64,000 bases of DNA from Rhodococcoides fascians A25f (GTDB lineage Bacteria > Actinomycetota > Actinomycetes > Mycobacteriales > Mycobacteriaceae). Shown in pieces: positions 42,870 to 52,367 of the stretch; the first letter of the stretch is position 1, and every line of letters begins with the position of its first letter. Under the pieces are notes generated by a model. That model saw only the letters and a list, made by a program, of their open reading frames with translations, was not told the DNA's origin and ran no database searches. Both the position numbers and the translations under genes were made by a program. Location: NCBI RefSeq assembly GCF_000760935.2, contig NZ_CP049744.1, forward strand, positions 1 through 64,000, written 5' to 3'.

Positions 42870-44273
42870 ATGCGATCCGGGGTCCGCGCCAATCCGATGA
42901 CGGTCGTCGTGGTCGTCACGATGGCTGCACTCGGACTGATTCTCGGATATCTCAACAAGGCCCGCTGCGCGGTCGCGCCGTTCGACACGTCGGGTCGCAG
43001 CACGATGTTCGACGCGATCAAGGATTCCTCGGTCTGCTACTCCGACATTCAGTTTCTCTGGCTCGGTCGCGATATCGACAATCACATCTTCCCGTACATC
43101 CACGGGGCCATCACCAGCGACGGAATCCTCACCGGGGGAACGGTGGAGTACCCCGTTCTCAGCGGCCTGCTGATGTGGCTGGGTGCCATTCCCGCGCATA
43201 CCGACGCGCAGTTTCTGCTGACGTCGGCCTTGATTCTGGCGCCCTTCGGTCTGGTCACCGCGTGGATGCTCGGCAGGATGGCCGGCTGGTCGGCACTGCT
43301 GTGGTCGATCGGCCCGCCGCTGGTGATGTACGCCTTCCACAACTGGGAACTGCCCGTCGTCGCCGCCGCCGTCGGCGCAATTTTCGTCATGACGTTGCCG
43401 ATGCCACTGCGACGGCGAGCAGTTCTCGCGTCGGTGCTGTTGGCGATCGGCTTCTGCCTCAAGCTCTATCCCGGTGCATTCGTGCTGCCCCTGATCGCGT
43501 ACGTGGTCACCGGCGGAATTCATGGGCGCGAGTCCGCCGACACAGTCGAAGGCCGCTGGGACATCCGCGGCGGTCTGATGGTCGCCGGTGCCGCGATCGG
43601 CACCGTGATCGCAGTGAATCTGCCGTTCGCAGTGTTGGGCTACGAGGGGTGGCGCGCGTCGTTCACGTTCCAGTCGCTGCGGCAGGCGGACCTGACGACC
43701 AACTCCATCTGGTACTGGGGATTGCGCCACTTCTACATCAGCGACCAGATGACTCCCGATGCCTACGCCGAGGCCGAGGCGACTTTCCAGGACGTGGTGG
43801 ACGTCGCGTCGCCGCTACTGGTGTTCGTCGCCTTCGCTCTCGCACTCTGGCTGGGCTGGCGTCGCGCAAAGGTGGACGGTACCTATCCGTGGGTCGCAGT
43901 CAGTGGATCGATGCTGTGCGGATTCATGCTGCTGCACAAGGTGCACTCGCCGCAGTACACGCTGTGGCTGCTGCCGTTCCTGGTTCTGCTTCGGGTTCCG
44001 TGGGGACTCGTCGGCGCATATCTGCTCGTCGATCTGTCGATGGGAATCGGCGTCTTCAAGTATTTCGCTGCGCTCGCCTCGGGTGCCGACGCCGAGAACG
44101 AGGAGTTCTTCGTCCTCGTCGGGGTGTGGGGCCGAGCACTGTTGTTACTGGTGTTCTTCGTGCTGTTCATCCGGGCTCGGATGCGCGTACCTTTCCCGGG
44201 CGAAACCGACCAGTCGTCTGTAATATCCCCCCGACCAGCAACGATATCGCTGACGACATCACCGGGGCAGTAG
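42870..44273 (+). CDS. GT87 (DUF2029) family membrane glycosyltransferase
   Basis: A 467-residue polytopic protein with about 10 helices. The first loop holds acidic residues followed by VEYPVLSGLLMW, and a second conserved block reads FCLKLYPGAF. These features match DUF2029/GT87 enzymes such as PimE, which use polyprenyl-phosphomannose outside the membrane. TAGTCT precedes the ATG by six bases. A paralogue lies at 57577-59130 beside ponA. The acceptor (PIM, arabinogalactan or other glycolipid) is unknown. Confidence 0.87.
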   Translation: MRSGVRANPMTVVVVVTMAALGLILGYLNKARCAVAPFDTSGRSTMFDAIKDSSVCYSDIQFLWLGRDIDNHIFPYIHGAITSDGILTGGTVEYPVLSGLLMWLGAIPAHTDAQFLLTSALILAPFGLVTAWMLGRMAGWSALLWSIGPPLVMYAFHNWELPVVAAAVGAIFVMTLPMPLRRRAVLASVLLAIGFCLKLYPGAFVLPLIAYVVTGGIHGRESADTVEGRWDIRGGLMVAGAAIGTVIAVNLPFAVLGYEGWRASFTFQSLRQADLTTNSIWYWGLRHFYISDQMTPDAYAEAEATFQDVVDVASPLLVFVAFALALWLGWRRAKVDGTYPWVAVSGSMLCGFMLLHKVHSPQYTLWLLPFLVLLRVPWGLVGAYLLVDLSMGIGVFKYFAALASGADAENEEFFVLVGVWGRALLLLVFFVLFIRARMRVPFPGETDQSSVISPRPATISLTTSPGQ

Positions 44274-44294
44274 TACCTAGGGCGGGGCGGGGAC

Positions 44295-44993
44295 ATGACA
44301 CAGGTGTCGAATTCTCAGGGGGACGCGAGCGAGCAGGGGTCCGACGTACGACGCGTCGGTCTGGTCGAGGACCACGAATCGGTGGCTCTCGGCCTTCAGG
44401 CGATGCTTGCGGACGAACCCGACCTCGAATTGGTGTCCATCGCCGCCACCGTGGGCGAACTGCTCGAACAGCGGCAGACACTCGATCTGGTGGTTCTCGA
44501 CCTTCGGCTGGGTGACGGTTCGTCCCCTCGCTCGAACGTGGAGCAACTGCACGCCGCCGGTGCCCGCGTACTGGTCTACACCGGGGCCGAGAACGCATTT
44601 CTGGTGCGCTCGGCTGCCCGCGCCGGCGTACTGGGTGTGGTGCGCAAGTCGGCACCCGCGGCTGCGATCGTCTCGGCGATCAGGCGCGCCGCGAGCGGCG
44701 GTCAAGTGGTCACGACGGATTGGGCCGCCGCAATCGACGGTGATCCGCAGCTACCCGATGTCGGTCTCAGTCCCCGCCAGCGCGAGGTACTCGCGCTGTA
44801 TGCGTCGGGGGAGAAGGCGGCCCGAGTAGCCAGTCTCGCCGGACTGTCCGAGCAGACCGTCAACGACTACCTCGTCCGCATCCGGAACAAGTACGCCGAG
44901 GCCGGGCGTCCGGCACCGACAAAAACCGACCTGTACAAGCGAGCGGTCGAAGACGGTTGGTTGCCGATGCCCGAATTACCACTACGGGATTGA
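44295..44993 (+). CDS. LuxR-type response regulator
   Basis: A 232-residue regulator. The receiver domain has the acidic pair VEDHES, the phosphorylated Asp in LVVLDLRL and the Lys in VVRKSAP. The C-terminal HTH is GLSPRQREVLALYASG and GLSEQTVNDYLVRIRNKY. No histidine kinase is adjacent, so it is an orphan. The end of the HTH shares a rare block (RIR.KY...GRPAPTK) with the gene at 45327. TGATG joins it to the small gene that follows. Confidence 0.92.
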   Translation: MTQVSNSQGDASEQGSDVRRVGLVEDHESVALGLQAMLADEPDLELVSIAATVGELLEQRQTLDLVVLDLRLGDGSSPRSNVEQLHAAGARVLVYTGAENAFLVRSAARAGVLGVVRKSAPAAAIVSAIRRAASGGQVVTTDWAAAIDGDPQLPDVGLSPRQREVLALYASGEKAARVASLAGLSEQTVNDYLVRIRNKYAEAGRPAPTKTDLYKRAVEDGWLPMPELPLRD

Positions 44994-45199
44994 TGCCGGC
45001 TGTGCTTCATCCCACAATTTCGGAGCGGGTGAGCGTCGCCGTTTCCACTGCCCTTCGGGGTGCGGAGGGAGGAGTGGTGACCGCTCGAATCCTGCCTCCC
45101 GGGCGCGGGAAGATCGCGTCCATACTGGTCAGCGACTCGCGAGAGGATCTGCGAATCGAGCTCGACGCCGCTGGACGCGAGTCTGTCGTACTGCCGTGA
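44993..45199 (+). CDS. Small hypothetical protein coupled to the response regulator
   Basis: A 68-residue protein that starts at an ATG overlapping the regulator stop (TGATG). It has a hydrophobic/basic mixed composition and contains RILPPGRGKIASILV. No domain is recognised. The overlap supports translation, but the protein could be spurious. Confidence 0.45.
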   Translation: MPAVLHPTISERVSVAVSTALRGAEGGVVTARILPPGRGKIASILVSDSREDLRIELDAAGRESVVLP

Positions 45200-45326
45200 G
45201 ACGCTGCCGCGACGGTTGACGTTTCAATGCCCCTGAAAATCAGGGCAGAAAACCTGAGCATTACCTGTGAGAATCGTCCACATTGGTTTAGTCGGTCTCA
45301 ACCACTTCGGCGTCCGGGAGATTTTG

Positions 45327-45692
45327 ATGTCTGCACTGCTCGAACCCTTGCCCTCCGCGAACGACTCGGCAATCCCGACGACGCGAGGTGCACGGGGTCC
45401 CATCAGCCTGGTTCCACCGGCGATGCAGATACACCCCGTCCCGGTGCCTGCGAGCCCGTTCCCGCCGCGGCCCGACCTCACCGGCCGTGAGATCGAGGTG
45501 CTTCTCTGCTGGATTCGACACGACTCGAAGACCGAGGTTGCGAAAGCTCTGTTTCTCTCACTCGGCACCGTCAACACCCACCTCACCCGCATCCGGGCCA
45601 AGTACACCTCGGTCGGACGACCGGCCCCGACCAAGGCAGGCCTGGTGGCACGGGCCCTCCAGGACGGACTGGTGGATATCTCGGAGCTGTGA
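45327..45692 (+). CDS. LuxR-type HTH protein without a receiver
   Basis: A 121-residue protein. A Pro-rich N-terminus of about 50 residues precedes a LuxR HTH with PDLTGREIEVLLCWI, SKTEVAKALFLSLGTVNTHL and RIRAKYTSVGRPAPTKAGL. GGGAG lies before the ATG at 45327; a GTG at 45267 is possible. It has no phosphoacceptor domain, so it probably binds DNA constitutively or works with the adjacent response regulator. Confidence 0.83.
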   Translation: MSALLEPLPSANDSAIPTTRGARGPISLVPPAMQIHPVPVPASPFPPRPDLTGREIEVLLCWIRHDSKTEVAKALFLSLGTVNTHLTRIRAKYTSVGRPAPTKAGLVARALQDGLVDISEL

Positions 45693-45725
45693 CCCGGCGT
45701 ATCCAGACCACAGCGGACCCGCAGA

Positions 45726-46823
45726 TCAGACGCTGACCGAGGTCTCCACGCCTTCCTTCTCGAGGCGCTTGTTGCGTCGGATACTGCTCAGCAGAGCAGC
45801 TCCGATGAACAGGATGCCCACGAAGCCGGTGATCAGCTCGTTGATGTGTATGCCGATGGACACCAGCAGAATGACCGACAACGCGCCGATCGCCCAGTGT
45901 GCGCCGTGCTCCAGGTACACGTAGTCGGACAACGTGCCCTTGCGCACCAGGAACACCGTGATCGAGCGGACGAACATCGCGCCGATGAAGCCGAGGCCGA
46001 GCGCAATGATGATCGGGTCCGCAGTGATAGCGAAGGCACCGATGACGCCGTCGAACGAGAACGAGGCGTCGAGCACTTCGAGGTAGAGGAACAGGAAGAA
46101 GCCGGCCTTACCCGTCGCCTTTGCCAGTTCGCTGGGTCCACCCGACGACTCTTCGCCCTCTTCTTCGACGTGGAACAGCTCGCCGAGACCGTTCACCGCG
46201 ATGTACGTGATCATGCCGAGCACGCCGGAGACCATGACCGTGGAGATCTTGTCGTCGTCGGCGAGGAATTCAGCGCTCAGGACCAACAGCAGGCCCGCGA
46301 CGACAACGGAGAGCTGATCGAGGCGACCGATTCGGGCGAGCGGCTTCTCCAACCAGCTCAGCCAGGTGATCTCGCGATCCTCGAAAATGAAGCCGAGGAA
46401 GAGCATCAGCAGGAACATCCCGCCGAACGCTGCGATCTGCGGGTGCGCGTCGGTGAGCAACGTTTCGTAGCTGGGTCGGCCGTCGTCGAAGTACGCCGCG
46501 TCGTTCGGCGGCGGGTTCAGCGCGAGGTCGATCGCGGCCACCGGACCGAGACCGGAGGCAGCCCAGACGATGACCAACGGGAAGAGCAGCCGCATACCGA
46601 ACACGGCAATGACGATGCCGATGGTGAGGAAGATCTTCTGCCAGAACTCACTCATCCGTCGCAGCACGGTGGCGTTGATGACGGCGTTGTCGAAGGACAG
46701 GGACACCTCGAGCACGCCGAGGATGAGGACGAGGATCATCGCCTCGATCCCGCCGTAGAGGAAGGCCACGATGACGGAGACGATGGTGACCGCGATCGAC
46801 CATCCGAAGATCTTCACAACCAC
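45726..46823 (-). CDS. DUF475 / TerC-like integral membrane protein
   Basis: A 365-residue membrane protein with about nine hydrophobic helices. The conserved blocks LGVLEVSLSFDNAVINATVL and LEVLDASFSFDGVIGAFAIT, each with an acidic residue in a helix, are diagnostic of the TerC/DUF475 group, which is linked to metal (Mn2+, tellurite) handling. GTG 46823 is used and GTG 46817 is possible. It lies downstream of terD on the same strand, behind a terminator-like hairpin. It is part of the Ter module. Confidence 0.9.
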   Translation of the reverse strand: MVVKIFGWSIAVTIVSVIVAFLYGGIEAMILVLILGVLEVSLSFDNAVINATVLRRMSEFWQKIFLTIGIVIAVFGMRLLFPLVIVWAASGLGPVAAIDLALNPPPNDAAYFDDGRPSYETLLTDAHPQIAAFGGMFLLMLFLGFIFEDREITWLSWLEKPLARIGRLDQLSVVVAGLLLVLSAEFLADDDKISTVMVSGVLGMITYIAVNGLGELFHVEEEGEESSGGPSELAKATGKAGFFLFLYLEVLDASFSFDGVIGAFAITADPIIIALGLGFIGAMFVRSITVFLVRKGTLSDYVYLEHGAHWAIGALSVILLVSIGIHINELITGFVGILFIGAALLSSIRRNKRLEKEGVETSVSV

Positions 46824-46842
46824 AGGTGTGGCCCTTCTGGCT

Positions 46843-46890
46843 AGGAGCGGAGCCGGCGGAGTGACCCGCCAGCTCAGGAGCGGAGCCGGC
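46843..46890. repeat. Two 15-bp direct repeats upstream of the DUF475 gene
   Basis: AGGAGCGGAGCCGGC occurs at 46843-46857 and again at 46876-46890, 33 bp apart. They lie between the DUF475 start and the terD terminator. Confidence 0.6.
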
Positions 46891-46925
46891 AGGAGCGACC
46901 GGTCGGGGCAGACGAATACGGAAAA

Positions 46926-46958
46926 ACCCCCGCCCATCATGAACGATGAAGCGGGGGT
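46926..46958 (-). terminator. Rho-independent terminator after terD
   Basis: On the minus strand ACCCCCGC-(T)TCATC and GATG-GGCGGGGGT form a stem, and TTTTT follows immediately. It lies 25 bases past the terD stop and separates it from the DUF475 gene. Confidence 0.8.
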
Positions 46959-46983
46959 ATCCCCAATCTTGGGAGAGTCTTGA

Positions 46984-47559
46984 CTAGACGTTTACTCCGA
47001 AGTCACGGGCGATGCCTGCGAGGCCGGATGCGTAGCCCTGACCGACTGCGCGGAACTTCCACTCCGCGCCGTTGCGGTACAGCTCACCGAAGACCATGGC
47101 GGTCTCGGTGGAGGCATCCTCGCTGAGGTCGTAGCGAGCGAGCTCGGAGTTGTCGGCCTGGTTGATGACGCGGATGAACGCGTTGCGCACCTGACCGAAC
47201 GACTGCGAGCGTGCGTCCGCATCGTAGATCGAGACGGGAAAGGTGATGGTCTCGATCTCCGGCGGCACAGCGGCGAGATCGACCTTGATCTGCTCGTCGT
47301 CTCCGTCGCCCTCACCCGTGGTGTTGTCGCCGGTGTGTTCGATGGAGCCGTCGGGAGACTTCAAGTTGTTGAAGAACACGAAGTGTCCGTCGCTGAGGGC
47401 CTTCTTCGTCGAGTTCAGCGCGATGGCGCTGGCATCGAGATCGAAGTCGGTACCGGTCGTCGTGCGGATGTCCCACCCGAGTCCGACCACGACTGCCGTG
47501 AGGTTCGGAGCTGCTTTGGTGAGCGAGACATTGCCACCCTTGCTGAGGCTGACGCCCAT
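46984..47559 (-). CDS. terD: TerD family stress protein
   Basis: A 191-residue TerD protein. It opens [20 protein letters not shown], has [24 protein letters not shown] and the acidic calcium-binding block [14 protein letters not shown], and ends in the typical VRAVGQGY-like segment ([20 protein letters not shown]). TerD proteins bind Ca2+ and are induced by metal, tellurite or DNA stress. AAAGGA precedes the ATG. It is divergent from the coiled-coil gene. Confidence 0.96.
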   Translation of the reverse strand: MGVSLSKGGNVSLTKAAPNLTAVVVGLGWDIRTTTGTDFDLDASAIALNSTKKALSDGHFVFFNNLKSPDGSIEHTGDNTTGEGDGDDEQIKVDLAAVPPEIETITFPVSIYDADARSQSFGQVRNAFIRVINQADNSELARYDLSEDASTETAMVFGELYRNGAEWKFRAVGQGYASGLAGIARDFGVNV

Positions 47560-47670
47560 GGAGAGGTCCTTTCGCAAATGGTTTCCCGTTACGGGTACAA
47601 CCGTAGTGGGAATGTCCGGTTCTTGGACGTACTCCGCCAACGACTGCGACATCGCCAGGGTTCCCGTCAG

Positions 47671-47676
47671 TACTAT
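47671..47676 (+). promoter_or_regulatory. -10 of the Ter biosynthetic operon
   Basis: TACTAT, seven bases before GTG 47684. The spacing suits a leaderless transcript for the coiled-coil gene and the genes that follow to about 53167. The -35 is not clear. Confidence 0.45.
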
Positions 47677-47683
47677 CGAGCAG

Positions 47684-48865
47684 GTGACAAGTCGCTGGCC
47701 TGGGGTGTTCCGTAGAGGAGCCGAATCCGACGCCTCCGCGCGCCGATCCCAGGACAACGCCGTCGCCGCCTTCCTCGATATGGACAAGCGTCAGTCCATC
47801 GCGTCGGCAGGCGTCGAGGCCTCCACCGCCTTGCGCCCCGAGGACAGACTCGCAGCCCGATGGGCCGACACCGAGAAGCAGTGCTTCGACGCCGGGGCCG
47901 CCTACCTCACCGCAACCGATCAATTCGACGGAATCACCACTGCTGCCGCCAGATCGGCCTTCGACAACGCGACCCGACTACTGCACGATGCCAGCGCGGC
48001 AGTCGACCGGTTCTACGACGCCCATCGCGGCACCCTCGAGCAGGCCTCCGCCCAATTCGCGGCCACACCGCGCCTGGTGCACGACGCACTGACCGAGGCC
48101 GATGCCGCCCGAGCCACCGTCGACGAGCAGTACGCCGGGTACCCGTCGCTGCGTCTGGCTTGGCGCGAACTCGATTCGGCAACAACGCAATTGCAGAGCA
48201 ATCAGCACGATCCGCTGCGCGCACGCGAGAGCGCCGCACAGATGCGCGAACGAGCCGCAGCTCTACGCGCGGCAGTGGAGTCGGCCCCAGGACGACTTCA
48301 GGAGGCCAGGACCGCACTGTCCTCGGTACGCACTCGAATCGAAGCCGTCCGAACGCGATCGGAGGGCATCGCCCCCGCCTTCTCCAGCCTGCTTCGCGAG
48401 TTCAATGCCAAGAGCTCGGCTGATCTTTCGCGCAACGAACGGTCGAGTGCGCGACACATCGAGCAGGCGGACGAGGATCTGCGCGCGGCGCGTTCGGCGC
48501 TCGACGCAGGCAATCCCGAGCAGTCGCTGGATCTGGTGACCCAGGCGCGCCAACACCTGAGCGATGCCGAACATCTGGTCGACGCGGTGACCGACCGAGT
48601 TCGTCTGCTGCGCGCGGTGAAGGCCGACCCGAAAGAGACCGAGAACAAAGTGCGGTTCAAACTTCGTGACGCTCAACAACTCGCGATCAATCGTGGCCTG
48701 GTTGCCGAATGGGGCTCGGTGTTGGATGCTCAGCTCGCCCGGATCGACAGGGCGAGCACAGCGCTGACGGGTACCCATCCCGACTACTGGTCATATCTGC
48801 AGGATCTGGATACCATTTCGGACTTCATCGCAGGCGTGATCGAACGCATGCGCAGCTCGCACTGA
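47684..48865 (+). CDS. Coiled-coil protein of the Ter locus
   Basis: A 393-residue helical protein, rich in Ala, Arg and Glu with heptad-like runs over most of its length (for example [16 protein letters not shown] and [20 protein letters not shown]). No transmembrane segment or known catalytic domain. Long helical proteins of this kind recur beside terD in actinobacteria, without assigned function. GTG 47684 is chosen because TACTAT lies seven bases upstream. Confidence 0.78.
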   Translation: MTSRWPGVFRRGAESDASARRSQDNAVAAFLDMDKRQSIASAGVEASTALRPEDRLAARWADTEKQCFDAGAAYLTATDQFDGITTAAARSAFDNATRLLHDASAAVDRFYDAHRGTLEQASAQFAATPRLVHDALTEADAARATVDEQYAGYPSLRLAWRELDSATTQLQSNQHDPLRARESAAQMRERAAALRAAVESAPGRLQEARTALSSVRTRIEAVRTRSEGIAPAFSSLLREFNAKSSADLSRNERSSARHIEQADEDLRAARSALDAGNPEQSLDLVTQARQHLSDAEHLVDAVTDRVRLLRAVKADPKETENKVRFKLRDAQQLAINRGLVAEWGSVLDAQLARIDRASTALTGTHPDYWSYLQDLDTISDFIAGVIERMRSSH

Positions 48866-48888
48866 TCACATTCACACGAAGGACAGTG

Positions 48889-50037
48889 GTGCAACACTTT
48901 CGCCATCTCGACGCAGACACCCGTGCACGAGTGTTCTTCCGGCAGCCGGAAGACATCGAGACGAGCGACGGAAACGACGTCGTGGCAACAGCTCTCGGAG
49001 CCACGCTGTACATCCCGGCGACACGCCCCGACCTGACCGCGACGGTGAACAAACGCACCGACGAGGGCGTGCGGTCCATCGTCATCGATCTCGAAGACGC
49101 TGTCGCAGATCATGATCTGGAAGAGGCTTTGGCCAACGCCATCCGAACTCTGAACGAACTCTCGGGGTCGAGTTCGCTCGTGTTCGTCCGGGCGCGCACC
49201 CCCGAGCACATCCGGACCATCTGCGCCGGCCTCACCCAGGGCGCGGGCGGGCTCGCCGGATTCGTCGTGCCGAAGTTCACTGCGGCACGCGGAGCCGAGT
49301 TCCTCGACGAGATCGTCGCGGCGTCGCGGTTGCACGGCACCCGCCTGTTCGCGATGCCCGTCCTCGAATCGCCGGAGGTGGTACACCGCGAGACTCGAGA
49401 CGCAGAACTCGTTGCCATCCGTGAGCTACTCGGGACCTACCGCGACACGGTGCTGGCCGTGCGCATCGGAGCCACCGACATGTGCGGCACCTTCGGCATC
49501 CGACGCGACCGCGACCTGACGATCTACGACGTCCGCGTCGTCGCCGACGTCATCAGCGCGATCGTCAACCACCTGGGCCGCTACGACGGGTCCGGCTACG
49601 TCATCACCGGCCCGGTATGGGAGTACTTCGCAGACCACGAACGCATGTTCCGTCCGTTGCTGCGTCAGACACCCTTCGTCGACCAGGACGCCGTCCGCTT
49701 CCGCCAGCAACTGGTCAGCAGCGACCTCGACGCGCTCCTGCGCGAGGTTGCTCTCGACCGGGCCAACGGAATCCAGGGCAAGACCGTCATTCATCCGTCG
49801 CACGTCCCCGCCGTTCACGCCTTGTCCGCGGTGACGCACGAGGAATATCACGATGCACTCGACATCCTCTCGTCCGACCAGGGTGGCGTGCAGGCGTCCG
49901 GCTACCGGAACAAGATGAACGAACTGGGCCCACACCGCAATTGGGCGAAGCAAACCGTACTGCGCGCCAAGGCGTTCGGTGTCACCAACGAAGGAATCAC
50001 GTTCGTGGACCTACTGACCGCGCTGGCACAACGATGA
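48889..50037 (+). CDS. HpcH/HpaI-citrate lyase-like C-C lyase of the Ter module
   Basis: A 382-residue TIM-barrel lyase. The fold shows LYIPATRPDLT, VIDLEDAVADHDLEEA with the metal-binding acids, and VRIGATDMCGTFGIRR. It resembles citrate lyase beta and HpcH aldolases that cleave or form C-C bonds with Mg2+. In Ter systems a lyase of this type sits with two phosphoribosyltransferase domains in a predicted nucleoside-like metabolite pathway. GAAGGA lies before GTG 48889. Its stop overlaps the next ATG (ATGA). Confidence 0.87.
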   Translation: MQHFRHLDADTRARVFFRQPEDIETSDGNDVVATALGATLYIPATRPDLTATVNKRTDEGVRSIVIDLEDAVADHDLEEALANAIRTLNELSGSSSLVFVRARTPEHIRTICAGLTQGAGGLAGFVVPKFTAARGAEFLDEIVAASRLHGTRLFAMPVLESPEVVHRETRDAELVAIRELLGTYRDTVLAVRIGATDMCGTFGIRRDRDLTIYDVRVVADVISAIVNHLGRYDGSGYVITGPVWEYFADHERMFRPLLRQTPFVDQDAVRFRQQLVSSDLDALLREVALDRANGIQGKTVIHPSHVPAVHALSAVTHEEYHDALDILSSDQGGVQASGYRNKMNELGPHRNWAKQTVLRAKAFGVTNEGITFVDLLTALAQR

Positions 50038-52367
50038 ACCAGAATCCGGCCGATGGCATCGCCCTGACCGATACCGGCTCGTCGTCGTCCTGGGCTGCCA
50101 CACAGTTGGTTCGACCCGGTCTACGGCGCAACCCACGACGTGCCCACTTGCTGGTCTCGACCGTGCTCGGCAAGCACATCCCCGTCGATCCCGACGTCGT
50201 CGTCTCGGCCGGCGAGGAACTGGCAGCTCTCGTCGCCGCTGCAGTGGACGGGTCCGATGTCGATGTGCTCGGATTCGCCGAGACTGCAACGGGATTGGGG
50301 CACACCGTCGCGGCTGCCCTGGGCGCACACTGCTACCTGCATTCGACTCGGCGCACCGTTCCCGGGATGACCGTGCACGGTGAGTTCGAGGAGGGGCATT
50401 CGCACGCCACCGACCACCTGCTGATGCCGACATCGCCCGATCTTCTCGACGGCGAGCTGCCGTTGATTCTGGTGGACGACGAGATCTCGACCGGAGCGAC
50501 GGCGCTGGATGCGTTGCGACAGATTCATTCCTCGGCCGGACGCAGGCACTACGTCATCGCATCCCTGGTCGACATGCGTACCGCCGAACATCTCGCTGCA
50601 GCCTCGGCGGTGGCTACCGTGCTCGGCATCCGGATCGACAACGTGAGCCTCGCTCAGGGATCGGTGGAGCTCGCCCCTGGATTGGTGGAGACGGTGCTTG
50701 CCCTCCCCGATCCAGTATTCAATCCCGTTGCTGCACAGCCTGGTTCGGTGCACCGGGTCGACGCGCAGTGGCCGGCGACACTTCCCGAAGGCGGGCGGCA
50801 CGGGTTTCTGCGATCCGACGCGGCTGGTTTCGACATCGCGATCGACGCACTTGCGGCCACCGTCGATGCTGCGCTGATCGAATCGACAGCGGTGGTGGTG
50901 ATCGGCCACGAGGAGCTGATGTACCTGCCTCTCCGGCTGGCGGCCGCGCTACAGAAGCGGGGACACGCAGCGCTGTTCCAGACCACCACCCGGTCGCCGG
51001 CATACGTTCTCGACCTGCCCGGGTATCCGCTGCGCCGCGGCTTCGAATTCGCTGCTCCCGAGGACGAATCGGGACTCCGCTACCTCTACAACGCATCGGC
51101 ACCGGACGACGCGACGTTGATACTGGTTGCCGACGCCCCCGCAGACACGGACGCCCTGACGGCCGCGGCCGAGACTCTCGCCGCGTCGGGCGCCGATGTC
51201 GTATTCGTCGTCCTCACGGGTGCGGACCCGGTAGCGCTCGAGATCGCTCGGCGGGCGCGACCGCTTCGAGGACCCGAATTCGGTTCGTACGCACCAGAAG
51301 AAGTCACCTGGCTGCTCAAGGACCTCTCGTCGGTCTCGTTGGAAGCCGAAGTCAACGAGCGCGAGAAGGCGATTCAGGCCGGCACGGCACATTACGCCGA
51401 GTCGCTTCCGGTCGAATACCAGCCGGATCTCGCCTACCGTGAACTGTTCGAGAAGGTGTTGCAGGAGAGCGCATCACGCCTGGCCGTCGCCGTCGGTACC
51501 GTCACCGAGGTCGTCCTGGCCGAGCGCGGTCACGACATCGCCCTCGCATCACTCGCTCGCGCGGGGACACCCGTCGGAATCCTGATGCGTCGCTGGGCAT
51601 TCGCTGCTCACGGCATCGAGATTCCGCACTACGCCGTCTCGATCGTGCGCGATCGAGGCATCGACGCCGTGGCGCTGCGCTACCTCGCCGACCACCACGA
51701 CCCGCGCTTGGTGGTGTTCGTCGACGGCTGGACGGGCAAGGGTGCGATCGCCCGCGAACTCACCGCCGCACTCCGCGACTTTCCCGGAGCCGAGTTCGAC
51801 GACGACCTCGCCGTGCTCGCCGATCCGGGCAACTGTGCACGCACCTACGGCACCCGCGACGACTTCCTCATCGCCTCGGCCTGCTTGAACTCGACTGTCT
51901 CGGGGCTGGTTTCACGGACCGTGCTCAACGACGAACTGATTCGGCCCGGTGACTTCCACGGGGCGAAGTACTACGCCGATCTAGCGCCCGACGACGTCTC
52001 ACGCCACCTGCTCGACACCGTCGCTGCGCGTTTCGACGACGTCCGGGACGAGGTCGATGCCTCGGTGGCAACAGTGCTCGGCTCCGACCGAACACCCAAC
52101 TGGTCCGGCTGGGCATCGGTGGAGAAGGTACGTGCGGAGTACGGGATCTCGCACGTCAATTTCGTCAAACCCGGCGTCGGCGAAACCACTCGGGTGCTGT
52201 TACGTCGTGTCCCGTGGCGGATACTGGTGCGCGACGCCGATGCGCCTGAGCACGAACACATCCGGATGCTCGCTGCGGCCAGGGGAGTCCCGGTGGACGT
52301 CGTCCCCGACCTCGCCTATTCGTGCATGGGACTGATCAAGAACGTCTCCACCGAGGACGCGTCGTGA
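50034..52367 (+). CDS. Fused PRTase-TRSP and PRTase(StiP-like)-PELOTA protein
   Basis: A 777-residue protein. Residues 20-235 are an orotate-PRTase-like domain with the PRPP loop LILVDDEISTGAT (145-157). Residues 250-405 form a TRSP domain containing TTRSP (318-322). Residues 415-690 resemble the StiP/PRTase_1 family, with PEEVTWLLKDLS and a second PRPP-type loop VFVDGWTGKGAI (561-572). Residues 697-772 resemble the PELOTA RNA-binding domain (VNFVKPGVGETTRVLLRR). In many genomes these halves are separate genes. It lies between the lyase and HAD genes with four-base overlaps. Confidence 0.85.
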   Translation: MNQNPADGIALTDTGSSSSWAATQLVRPGLRRNPRRAHLLVSTVLGKHIPVDPDVVVSAGEELAALVAAAVDGSDVDVLGFAETATGLGHTVAAALGAHCYLHSTRRTVPGMTVHGEFEEGHSHATDHLLMPTSPDLLDGELPLILVDDEISTGATALDALRQIHSSAGRRHYVIASLVDMRTAEHLAAASAVATVLGIRIDNVSLAQGSVELAPGLVETVLALPDPVFNPVAAQPGSVHRVDAQWPATLPEGGRHGFLRSDAAGFDIAIDALAATVDAALIESTAVVVIGHEELMYLPLRLAAALQKRGHAALFQTTTRSPAYVLDLPGYPLRRGFEFAAPEDESGLRYLYNASAPDDATLILVADAPADTDALTAAAETLAASGADVVFVVLTGADPVALEIARRARPLRGPEFGSYAPEEVTWLLKDLSSVSLEAEVNEREKAIQAGTAHYAESLPVEYQPDLAYRELFEKVLQESASRLAVAVGTVTEVVLAERGHDIALASLARAGTPVGILMRRWAFAAHGIEIPHYAVSIVRDRGIDAVALRYLADHHDPRLVVFVDGWTGKGAIARELTAALRDFPGAEFDDDLAVLADPGNCARTYGTRDDFLIASACLNSTVSGLVSRTVLNDELIRPGDFHGAKYYADLAPDDVSRHLLDTVAARFDDVRDEVDASVATVLGSDRTPNWSGWASVEKVRAEYGISHVNFVKPGVGETTRVLLRRVPWRILVRDADAPEHEHIRMLAAARGVPVDVVPDLAYSCMGLIKNVSTEDAS

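Noticed and set aside
42758..44515. 585-codon open frame overlapping the GT87 gene in another frame
   Set aside because: It is Arg/Gly-rich with no motif; the overlapping frame has membrane helices and family motifs.
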